From Syntrophomonadaceae bacterium (GTDB lineage Bacteria > Bacillota > Syntrophomonadia > Syntrophomonadales > Syntrophomonadaceae), in NCBI GenBank assembly GCA_012522705.1, contig JAAYJY010000140.1, positions 1 to 12,282 on the forward strand: a DNA stretch of 12,282 bases, in the 5' to 3' direction. Position 1 is the first letter of the stretch, and each line of letters begins with the position of its first letter. The notes beneath the pieces were generated by a model that saw only the letters and a program-made list of their open reading frames with translations, made no database searches and was not told where the DNA came from. Positions 1-5,719 of the stretch are shown here, piece by piece. Both the position numbers and the translations under genes were made by a program.

Positions 1-1223
1 CCTTGTACCCGGCTCAGAAAATTCTCCGCCAGGCGGCGGGCTTCAGCTTGGCTGAGACCATTGGTCGCTTGCTCTCCCCGCGGCAACCCCAGGGTTAGAC
101 TCAACAGTTCGCCGCTGCGAGCATCTACCCGACCATAGAGGTATTGTGTTAAATTATCGTCACCCGCTGGCGATGACCAATTGAGACTCCAAATCCGAAC
201 ATCGGGATAGCGCCAATCCATTTCCAGACTGGCGGAACGCAGCACCAGTTGTCCCTTGGCTTGGGCCCATTTGAAGATGACCTGGGCGGCCTGTTCCTGG
301 CTGATCAGCCCGGCCAGATCCTCGATTTCTCTTTGCTCCTCCGGGGTCAGTGGTATAGCCCCGGGCAAAGCCTGGTCTTCCGACATGCCCCCCATGCCCT
401 TCCCGTTGGTTATCTGATCAGACCAAGCCGGGACCATGGGTTTACCGGTGAAGGCATCGATGACCCCATTGGAGGAATGGTCGATGATATAGGCCAGCAG
501 TGGCTTGGCTGCCTCCGCACCGCCGGTGAGCAGCCTCGACTGCTCCGGCAGCTGGTATTCAAGTTTTATAATGTCATTTTGGATGAAGCTCAGCTGAGCC
601 GTTTCAGCACTCACGATCCCCTTGGGATCAGGTAAAGGCAGATGAGTCCAGTTGAGATTATAACCCAGGACCTCCCCGTTGGTGGCATCTATATTTACCC
701 AGGCTCCGATCCCCTCCACTGGTATCTGGTTGGCTACCCGGCGCCAGTTGACCGTATAATTAACCGGACCGGAAGAACGAAAGGGGCTGGGCTCCTGTTC
801 TTCTATCATAACCAAGGAATCCATGCGGCTCGGTATGACCCGCTGCAGCATTTGGGCGGCCGTCTGCCGGGCATCATTCCAGGAAACAACCGGTATGCGG
901 CTGGCGCCGCTGGTCTGGGGCTGCCATTTATTCATGGCGGTCACCTCCCCGGTATCGGCATCCACCTGAGCGCTGAAGCTGCCTCCGGATCGGTCGGGGC
1001 GATCCCAAACCAGGTTCCAGACCTGGCCGCCCTCGTATTGGCTGAGACTGGATGTAAAATTGGTAAATTCAGCGGGGATGGTGAAATTCTGGCGAACCAC
1101 CTGAATCGCCTGTTCCAGCATGACCGCCGGTTGGTCGGATGCGCGTACACTGCCCGTGATCAACAGAACCACGAGCATAACCACCGATAATCCTGTAATC
1201 GCCTGCTTGGCCCTCCTACCCAT
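1..1223 (-). CDS. YcdB/YcdC-repeat secreted protein, C-terminal part beyond left edge
   Basis: Reading the minus strand from the ATG at 1223 gives an open frame of 407 codons that runs off the left edge, so the C-terminus is missing. A GAGGAG ribosome site lies about 10 bases upstream. The N-terminus is a classical signal peptide: basic MGRRAK, a hydrophobic core (residues 11-24) and a V-R-A cleavage site near residue 28, so export is expected. The mature part carries repeats of the YcdB/YcdC type (formerly DUF4901), for example YTVNWRRVANQIPVEGIGAW followed by V-N-I-D-A-T-N-G-E-V, and Y-L-Y-G-R-V-D-A-R-S-G-E-L. These resemble PepSY-like beta units with the D-A-x-(S/T)-G-E turn. Members of this family in Firmicutes are poorly characterised envelope proteins; no enzyme motif is seen. 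The gene lies downstream of the universal stress gene with an 84-base gap holding only a weak terminator. Antisense open frames here are shadows. Confidence 0.85.
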   Translation of the reverse strand, partial: MGRRAKQAITGLSVVMLVVLLITGSVRASDQPAVMLEQAIQVVRQNFTIPAEFTNFTSSLSQYEGGQVWNLVWDRPDRSGGSFSAQVDADTGEVTAMNKWQPQTSGASRIPVVSWNDARQTAAQMLQRVIPSRMDSLVMIEEQEPSPFRSSGPVNYTVNWRRVANQIPVEGIGAWVNIDATNGEVLGYNLNWTHLPLPDPKGIVSAETAQLSFIQNDIIKLEYQLPEQSRLLTGGAEAAKPLLAYIIDHSSNGVIDAFTGKPMVPAWSDQITNGKGMGGMSEDQALPGAIPLTPEEQREIEDLAGLISQEQAAQVIFKWAQAKGQLVLRSASLEMDWRYPDVRIWSLNWSSPAGDDNLTQYLYGRVDARSGELLSLTLGLPRGEQATNGLSQAEARRLAENFLSRVQ

Positions 1224-1283
1224 TGTTTCGCACTCCTCCTCGCCTTATATTGAACCATGCTTGGACACTATCCTCCCCCAAAG

Positions 1284-1309
1284 TGAAAACCGACCTGGCG
1301 AGGCCGGTT
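1284..1309 (-). terminator. Weak intrinsic terminator after the universal stress gene
   Basis: On the minus strand, AACCGGCCU and AGGUCGGUU pair over 9 positions (one G-U) around a CGCC loop at 1288-1309. A short TTTTCACTTT tail follows. The stem overlaps the stop codon of the upstream gene. The broken T-run suggests partial termination, so some transcripts may continue into the YcdB-type gene. Confidence 0.5.
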
Positions 1310-1700
1310 ACTTGACTATCAACGACGGACAAGTTAGGTTGCGGAGCAGGTAATCGGATACGCTGCCAAACATAAAACGGCCCACCATCCCCCGGTTGTT
1401 GGTTCCCATCACTACAATATCGATGGCGTTGTCTTCAGCTATCTTGGCAATTACTTTACCCAGCGACCGGGTCCCGGCCTCCATTTTTCTATGGGCGGCA
1501 ATGCCTTCAGCAGCAACTCTAGCGGCTGCTTCCGACTGGAGGCGGGCCAGGGAATCGAATCGGGATGGATTGTCATCATAAAGATAGGCGGAAGCTATGT
1601 ATATCTCCCCGGAGGATAATTTGGCCAGTCCTATGGCCGTCTCCAGCGCTTTGGCTGCTATGGAGCCTTCATCGTAGGCTACCAGGATCTTATCAAACAT
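1308..1700 (-). CDS. Universal stress protein, UspA family
   Basis: A 130-residue single-domain cytoplasmic protein of normal family length. The N-terminus MFDKILVAYDEGSIAAKALE gives the first beta strand and the conserved Asp10. The C-terminal nucleotide-binding loop MGTNNRGMVGRFMFGSVS (98-115) precedes the final CPSLIVK strand. ATP-binding members use G-x2-G-x9-G-(S/T). Here the first Gly (99) and the final Gly-Ser (112-113) are kept, but the second Gly is Asn102, so nucleotide binding may be altered. Family members bind ATP or AMP and act in stress survival, usually as dimers; the specific role here cannot be read. The ATG at 1700 is preceded by AGGGGGTG at good spacing. The gene is probably transcribed alone or leaks into the secreted-protein gene downstream. 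Confidence 0.9.
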   Translation of the reverse strand: MFDKILVAYDEGSIAAKALETAIGLAKLSSGEIYIASAYLYDDNPSRFDSLARLQSEAAARVAAEGIAAHRKMEAGTRSLGKVIAKIAEDNAIDIVVMGTNNRGMVGRFMFGSVSDYLLRNLTCPSLIVK

Positions 1701-1780
1701 GGATCACACCCCCTGTCTTACAAATAGTTGGCCCGCCCTTTTATAATTATACTCAATTAACCCGGGTAAATTGCGCTGAA

Positions 1781-2080
1781 TCAAGTCCGCTTCAGTTCAT
1801 CCATCCTGTCTTTGCGATCGGCGGAAATAAGACGGTTAAGATACTCGGTCATTGACAAGCCATCCTGACGGGCTATGGTCTGCAGATATTGAAAGTCATC
1901 AGGGCTGAAAGCCAGATTTATCCGGGATATCCCAGGATTTGACGGTCCAGAGTTAGGTGCTCCGACCGGTTCTGCTGGCAGCGATCTGGCTGCGCCTCCG
2001 TTATCGATACTCTCCAGCTGGGATCTGGGCCGGTTGATAAACTTCATCGCCGGATTGTCCTTAAAATTCTTACGAGTCAT
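1781..2080 (-). CDS. Ribbon-helix-helix (CopG-like) partner of ParA
   Basis: A 99-residue protein whose ATG (2078-2080) overlaps the end of parA by 11 bases, with AGGAG inside parA as ribosome site; translational coupling is likely. A longer in-frame start exists at 2152 but lies inside parA and has no reason to be used. The N-terminal half (1-50) is basic and then Gly/Pro/Ala-rich and looks disordered. The C-terminal half is a typical RHH unit: strand RINLAF (53-58), helix A SPDDFQYLQTIARQDG (59-74), helix B SMTEYLNRLISADR (76-89). RHH proteins bind DNA as dimers. Paired with ParA, such proteins act as centromere-binding or adaptor factors (compare ParG and omega) and often repress their own operon. 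A flexible basic N-terminus that stimulates the ATPase is known in ParG; here it is inference. Confidence 0.8.
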   Translation of the reverse strand: MTRKNFKDNPAMKFINRPRSQLESIDNGGAARSLPAEPVGAPNSGPSNPGISRINLAFSPDDFQYLQTIARQDGLSMTEYLNRLISADRKDRMDELKRT

Positions 2081-2891
2081 CCCCCTGTCTCCTTTCCAAC
2101 AATTCATCAGCAAAGGCCATATAATCCTGGGCAGGTTTATTCCGAGGCGCATAGCTGAAAAGGTCCTGGCGCGAGGCCTGGGCTTCTTTTACGGCTACCC
2201 CTTCACGTATGGGGCGTTGATAGACAAATGTTTGCATCTGCTGCGCCGTCTCCTCTATCAGTCCGGTCAGGTCACGGCTCAATACGCTTCTCGGATTATG
2301 CCGGGTTATAAGTATCCCTTTCAGCAACAGTCCGGGATTGGTATAACGGGTCACCGCCTGGATAGTGCTGTGCAGCTGCCATATACCCTGGAGGCTGTAG
2401 GCGTCCGCCTGGGCGGTTATGACTACCTCATCGGCGGCTGTCAAGGCATTAATAGTCAAAATGCCCAAGCTGGGCGGGGTGTCTATGATTATGTAATCGA
2501 AGTCGTCCCGCAAAGGCTGCAATGCTTCCTGTAACCGGAATTCCTTACCTATCGCGGTCAGCTCCAGGTCTGCTCCGGATAAAGCGGTGGAGGCCGGGAT
2601 TATCTTCCGGTCTGGCATATCGCCAGGTTTTTCCTTGGTTCTCGACGGTTTTCCTGCTTGCCCGGGCCCTGTGCAGATGGCATCCGCCGCCGGCATCTTC
2701 CCGGTCAGGACCTCATAAGTGCCGTGGGTCTGGTCCTGGGCGCGCATGGTGAAGGTTAGATTGGCCTGGGGATCCATGTCTACCATCAATACCCGCCAGC
2801 CTTTCCGAGTCAAGGCCGCTCCCAGAGCCCCAGCCGTGGTGGTCTTGCCGGTTCCTCCTTTTTGGGTGGCTATGGTAATTATGTCGCTCAT
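2070..2891 (-). CDS. ParA/Soj-family ATPase, chromosomal orphan
   Basis: 273 residues, opening at an ATG preceded by GGAGTGAG. The deviant Walker A motif is KGGTGKTTTAG (11-21), with signature Lys11 and catalytic-type Lys16. Walker A' is VDMDPQANLT (37-46) and Walker B is IIIDTPPSLG (134-143). This is the MinD/ParA class that dimerises on ATP and binds DNA or membrane to position cargo. There is no long N-terminal HTH extension, so it resembles short (Soj or type Ib) ParAs. Residues about 74-94 form a charged, Pro/Gly/Lys-rich insert (around GKPSRTKEKPGDMP) before the next strand. No ParB, parS cluster or replication gene is visible; the only partner is the overlapping RHH gene. It may segregate a former plasmid or element, or position a protein cargo; the sequence does not decide. 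It is divergent from the c-di-GMP-controlled operon. Confidence 0.92.
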   Translation of the reverse strand: MSDIITIATQKGGTGKTTTAGALGAALTRKGWRVLMVDMDPQANLTFTMRAQDQTHGTYEVLTGKMPAADAICTGPGQAGKPSRTKEKPGDMPDRKIIPASTALSGADLELTAIGKEFRLQEALQPLRDDFDYIIIDTPPSLGILTINALTAADEVVITAQADAYSLQGIWQLHSTIQAVTRYTNPGLLLKGILITRHNPRSVLSRDLTGLIEETAQQMQTFVYQRPIREGVAVKEAQASRQDLFSYAPRNKPAQDYMAFADELLERRQGDDS

Positions 2892-2973
2892 AACTCACTC
2901 CTTTGACTGGCCCTTCGTTTACGACCGGGCGGCGTATCACTGTATCAAACATGTATCCAATCCCATTGCTACC

Positions 2974-3002
2974 ATTATATTGTTTTTTCGACCCGGATGC
3001 AG
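2974..3002 (-). promoter_or_regulatory. Probable parA promoter
   Basis: On the minus strand a perfect TATAAT lies at 2979-2974, about 83 bases before the parA start. The matching -35 position (about 2997-3002) is poor (CTGCAT-like) and is partly covered by the palindrome at 3000-3013. A weak -35 overlapped by an operator-like palindrome would suit a regulated promoter. Confidence 0.5.
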
Positions 3003-3013
3003 ACAATTGTCTG
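3000..3013. promoter_or_regulatory. 14-base perfect palindrome, candidate operator
   Basis: CAGACAATTGTCTG is a perfect inverted repeat with no spacer, lying over the expected -35 of the parA promoter. The position suits a dimeric repressor, possibly the RHH protein of the same operon. No protein-binding evidence is available from sequence. Confidence 0.4.
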
Positions 3014-3024
3014 ATTTTTCTCAT

Positions 3025-3036
3025 TATTCTAGAATA
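3025..3036. promoter_or_regulatory. 12-base perfect palindrome upstream of the rightward promoter
   Basis: TATTCTAGAATA is a perfect inverted repeat, 14 bases upstream of the TTGACA at 3051 and 12 bases from the other palindrome. It could be a regulator site acting on either divergent promoter. The surrounding DNA is AT-rich, so chance is possible. Confidence 0.3.
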
Positions 3037-3050
3037 TCTTGAAAATACCC

Positions 3051-3079
3051 TTGACATATCTTGGATAGCAGTATAAACT
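3051..3079 (+). promoter_or_regulatory. Promoter of the riboswitch-controlled operon
   Basis: A consensus TTGACA (3051-3056) is followed by TATAAA at 3072-3077 (15-base spacer) or TAAACT at 3074-3079 (17-base spacer). Transcription would begin about 3085, just before the aptamer. The perfect -35 and the location directly ahead of a riboswitch support a housekeeping sigma promoter. Confidence 0.75.
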
Positions 3080-3095
3080 ATTTTTAACTCTTGAA

Positions 3096-3173
3096 AAAGG
3101 CAAACTCGCTGAAAGGCGGGGACGCAAAGCCATGGGTCTAAGGCCGCAAGGTTATGACTGCCAGGTTGCCGGG
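3096..3173 (+). promoter_or_regulatory. Cyclic di-GMP-I riboswitch (GEMM-I aptamer)
   Basis: The conserved blocks of the GEMM-I aptamer appear in order: GGCAAAC (3099-3105), a hairpin CUCGCU/GGCGGG closed by a GAAA tetraloop (3105-3120), GACGCAAAGCC (3121-3131), GGTCTAAGG (3135-3143), a GCAA-capped small stem, then TTATGA and TGCCAGGTTGCCGG (3159-3172). The closing stem pairs GGCAA (3099-3103) with TTGCC (3166-3170). UCUAAG...UAUGA closely matches the 11-nt receptor for the GAAA loop, with a U-A pair where C-G is usual. This RNA senses the second messenger c-di-GMP, which generally controls motility, adhesion and envelope functions. The downstream terminator shows transcriptional control of the next genes. 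Confidence 0.93.
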
Positions 3174-3191
3174 AAGATGTAGGATTTATTG

Positions 3192-3229
3192 AACCTGCAG
3201 CGCAACTTGTGCGTCGGCAGGTTTTTTTT
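3192..3229 (+). terminator. Riboswitch expression-platform terminator
   Basis: AACCTGC (3192-3198) pairs with GCAGGTT (3217-3223), with inner CGCA/TGCG, and is followed by eight T residues (3222-3229). It lies 20 bases after the aptamer and before the first gene. The stem's 5' arm AACCTG is complementary to CAGGTT (3162-3167) in the aptamer's closing region, so aptamer folding and an antiterminator would compete. Confidence 0.92.
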
Positions 3230-3307
3230 ATTTCCTTTCCCTGGTATTTATGCTTATTGGCCAGCCGGCTGTGGAACCGGTAAATTGCAGAGAGGGGCGA
3301 AGTTGGA

Positions 3308-3805
3308 ATGGGTAATCAATTATATAATAATGAACCAAGGAATAGCGATGTGGAGATGACCGCAATCGATCTGGAATGCGCAGTTCAAACAGAAGATCTG
3401 CAGGTGAAGACTCTCCAGGCAGAGATCATTCAAGCCCGTCAGAAGTTGACGGAATCCGAAGCCATAATGATAGAGATGCAAAGAAAACTGGATGATTATT
3501 TTGCCCAGGAAAGGCAAATCGCCGAAGTAATGATTGCAGCTCAGATTAGCGCGCAAAAGACGGAGGCCTCGGCACGAGCCCGGGCAGAGGTTATCATCCA
3601 GGAGACGGAAGAGACCTTAAGGATGAAACAGCGGGAACTTGAGTTGCTGCAGATGAGAGCCCAATCATATAAAGAAGACATCGTAGGTCGGCTGGAACAA
3701 TACAAATCCTCGGTCGAGAAAGTCAACATTATGGTTGATGATTCGGCCTTCCCTCCAGCGGTAGTCAGTGAAGAAACCAAGGCCGATCAAAGAATGATCG
3801 GTTAA
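3308..3805 (+). CDS. DivIVA-like coiled-coil protein, first gene of the c-di-GMP operon
   Basis: 165 residues, ATG preceded by GAGGGG at about 10 bases. Almost the whole protein (about 26-140) is predicted by eye to be a charged coiled coil rich in Glu, Gln, Lys and Ala. Residues 77-99 (AAQISAQKTEASARARAEVI, then IQE) match the Ala-rich helix found in DivIVA/GpsB-family and related proteins of Gram-positives, where A-Q-x-x-A-x-x-x-x-x-x-A-x-x-E-A-x-x-I-I-x-E-A recurs. The N-terminal membrane-binding DivIVA domain (the G-Y-x-x-x-E-V-D-x-F segment) is not present, so it is not a full DivIVA. A cytoplasmic scaffold or polymer is plausible. No signal peptide or membrane helix is seen. Only 31 bases separate it from the next gene, so co-transcription under the riboswitch is expected. 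No specific function is recognised. Confidence 0.85.
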   Translation: MGNQLYNNEPRNSDVEMTAIDLECAVQTEDLQVKTLQAEIIQARQKLTESEAIMIEMQRKLDDYFAQERQIAEVMIAAQISAQKTEASARARAEVIIQETEETLRMKQRELELLQMRAQSYKEDIVGRLEQYKSSVEKVNIMVDDSAFPPAVVSEETKADQRMIG

Positions 3806-3836
3806 CAATTCTATTTCATTGAAGGGGAAATATACT

Positions 3837-5036
3837 ATGGGCAGCGCAACAACTATTGACCATCATCCTGGTAAAAGCACCGTTATCGAGAATATGACTG
3901 CGGAACTCCAATCCATTATGGACCTGGTAAAAACCATAGAGCAACGGTCAGCCGACTTGGCGGAGCAAATATCCATTCATGCCCAGCGGCACAGTTTTTT
4001 AACCTACGCTTGGCAGGAAAGCCGAAAAGTAGCCGACGAGATCAGCTTCAGTGCGGAACAGCGCGTTGATTCCGTAACCGCCCGAGCCAAAAGCATCGTG
4101 GCACCACAGCAAGACCAAATCACCTATCTGAATCAGGAAATTAGGCGGCTTGAGCACGAGGTTTCCGCCCGGGAGGCGGATAATCCCGCGTACACTATCC
4201 CCGCCGACCTTAAAATAACGCCACTGACCATCCAGGTCGACAATGTTATTGACTTAACCGCCTATTTGCATCTTCCTCCCCACCGTCAGGAAACAGGCAT
4301 CACCACAACCACCAGTGAAGATGCGGCTGGTATCTCCCAGCCTGTCCATCCGATACCCGCTGAGGCTGCAGCCCAGCTTAATGGGATTGCATCCGCGGTC
4401 TTGGAACAAGAGCCAGTATTGCAGCCGGAAAACGGTCATGGGGCAACCGCTGACGATAACCGGATGGCTGGCAACCAAAGCGGAATAACTGATGAATCCC
4501 GGATCGAATCACCGGTATATCGTGGTGATGCAGGTGCAGTTGAGACCATGCATTTTGATACCGAGATCAACATATACCATAACCATTCGGGTCCTGGTTG
4601 GCACCGTCCCAAACATCGTCATCACTGGAAGCTGCAGCTGCAGGTGGAAATTCCGGAACATAATGTCGACGTAGTCTACATTCAAATTTCGGCAGCTATA
4701 ACAGCTACCTTGGCCCGCTTCGACGATATACTGCTCAACCGCGTTTTCCCCTTCGATATTATCGAGCCCAGTCAGGAAAACGTAGCGGCTTATTTTTTCA
4801 ACTGCCTGGAAGACACCCTGGTATTGAAGGAACTTATTCTAAAAGAACTGGTTCTGGTGGAAGATGATATTCCGCAAATGACAATAAACTCCCGCAGTAC
4901 CGATATCGAAGAAATGTTGAAGGGTGAAGATCTGATTCAGGATATGCGCACCAGTCTGCTGGATAAATCCAAGAATGGGAAAGTAGCAGCGGACCGGCCG
5001 GCCAAGAAGAAGTTCGGCTTTTTAAAGAGAGGATAA
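3837..5036 (+). CDS. Coiled-coil protein with C-terminal QueD/PTPS-like domain
   Basis: 399 residues. The start chosen is ATG 3837 because GAAGGGGA sits 7-12 bases upstream; a TTG at 3819 in the same frame lacks a site. Residues 20-112 form a coiled coil with a DivIVA-like stretch (about 56-88). Residues 150-235 are low-complexity Ala/Thr/Pro/Glu linker. Residues 238-345 resemble the 6-pyruvoyl-tetrahydropterin synthase/6-carboxytetrahydropterin synthase fold: H248/H250, KHRHHWKLQLQVE with HxH at 260-262, FDDILLN (295-301) at the LDHxxLN position, PSQEN (311-315), and VED (341-343) at the V-x-E-T position. The usual catalytic Cys four residues before HxH is His256, and the Asp-His pair is Asp-Asp, so ordinary catalysis is unlikely; metal binding may persist. 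The C-terminus KKKFGFLKRG is basic and could contact membrane or nucleic acid. Probably a structural or sensor protein; the fold assignment is by motif. Confidence 0.8.
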   Translation: MGSATTIDHHPGKSTVIENMTAELQSIMDLVKTIEQRSADLAEQISIHAQRHSFLTYAWQESRKVADEISFSAEQRVDSVTARAKSIVAPQQDQITYLNQEIRRLEHEVSAREADNPAYTIPADLKITPLTIQVDNVIDLTAYLHLPPHRQETGITTTTSEDAAGISQPVHPIPAEAAAQLNGIASAVLEQEPVLQPENGHGATADDNRMAGNQSGITDESRIESPVYRGDAGAVETMHFDTEINIYHNHSGPGWHRPKHRHHWKLQLQVEIPEHNVDVVYIQISAAITATLARFDDILLNRVFPFDIIEPSQENVAAYFFNCLEDTLVLKELILKELVLVEDDIPQMTINSRSTDIEEMLKGEDLIQDMRTSLLDKSKNGKVAADRPAKKKFGFLKRG

Positions 5037-5082
5037 GTCTGGCTATCATCGTTGACCCTGCGGCCAATCAAGGAGAATGACT

Positions 5083-5556
5083 ATGCAGCTTGATTGCTTT
5101 CTAGAGTTCAAACACCACCCCAGTTATAAGGATGGCGCCATACCGATCCACAAGCATCGCTGGCAAATACGTATTGCAATCGCCGGCAACAAGGGCAATA
5201 CGGTCAGTTACAGTTCTCTATTTGCCATGGTCAACTCGGTTTTGAAACGCTACCATCGGGTAATCATGAACGATGTTCATCCCTTTGACAGTGTCCGGCC
5301 GACCCATGATAACATCGCTAAATATATTTTCAACTGCATCGATGACAGCGTAAAGGACCTGGGAGGACAATTGAGTAACATGAACGTCTGGGAGGATCTG
5401 GAGCTTATAAACCGAATTGAACGCCGCAGCCCGGAATTTGATGGTTTGGACCAGCTCTCCGATCACGATCCACCAACCCCGGCAATTATAGATGCTGGCA
5501 GTTCTGCCCGAAGCAAACTGGCCAGCCTAATGCTTTATATCGCAACCCCTTTTTAA
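5083..5556 (+). CDS. Stand-alone QueD/PTPS-like domain protein
   Basis: 157 residues from ATG 5083, chosen because AGGAG (5071-5075) sits 7 bases before it and only 1 base before the in-frame ATG at 5077. The protein is a single domain with H11-H12, HKHRW (23-27) at the HxH position, VIMND (60-64) at the LDHxxLN position, PTHDN (73-77) and VWED (102-105). It is clearly a paralogue of the C-terminal domain of the preceding gene: both share N-x-V-x-P-F-D-x3-P-x3-N-x-A-x-Y-x-F-N-C-x2-D. The catalytic Cys and the Asp-His pair of true 6-carboxytetrahydropterin synthases are absent (Ala19; His-Arg). The tail after 120 is Asp/Pro/Ser-rich and probably disordered. With 46 bases to the preceding gene, it likely ends the riboswitch-controlled operon. 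It may form mixed oligomers with its neighbour, as PTPS proteins form hexamers; that is inference. Confidence 0.8.
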   Translation: MQLDCFLEFKHHPSYKDGAIPIHKHRWQIRIAIAGNKGNTVSYSSLFAMVNSVLKRYHRVIMNDVHPFDSVRPTHDNIAKYIFNCIDDSVKDLGGQLSNMNVWEDLELINRIERRSPEFDGLDQLSDHDPPTPAIIDAGSSARSKLASLMLYIATPF

Positions 5557-5626
5557 AAATCTCTGATCTACCCGATTGCGGTAATCGAAACAACTTCGTT
5601 CCCGATACTTATACATCCCCCGGCTC

Positions 5627-5667
5627 AACAGAAGTCCGCCGCCATTCCCTGACTGCGGACTTCTGTT
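5627..5667. terminator. Perfect 13-bp hairpin after the c-di-GMP operon
   Basis: AACAGAAGTCCGC (5627-5639) and GCGGACTTCTGTT (5655-5667) are perfectly complementary around a 15-base loop. On the plus strand the right arm is T-rich and is followed by GTTCC, not a clean T-run. It sits between the ends of two convergent genes, so it probably acts as a shared transcription barrier or mRNA 3' stabiliser. Confidence 0.65.
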
Positions 5668-5719
5668 GTTCCTACCCTATGATCCTTAATAACGTCTATC
5701 CTTCCAATGGTAAGGCGTC

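Noticed and set aside
249..1190. Two plus-strand open frames of 128 and 182 codons
   Set aside because: They are antisense to the YcdB/YcdC-type gene, whose minus-strand product has a signal peptide and family repeats; the plus-strand products show no recognisable pattern.
2070..3013. Plasmid partition locus with replication origin
   Set aside because: No replication protein, iteron array or DnaA-box cluster is visible; the flanking genes are chromosomal in character.
4548..5400. Functional queuosine or pterin biosynthesis genes (QueD)
   Set aside because: The catalytic Cys and Asp-His residues are missing in both copies and no queC, queE or folE neighbour is present.
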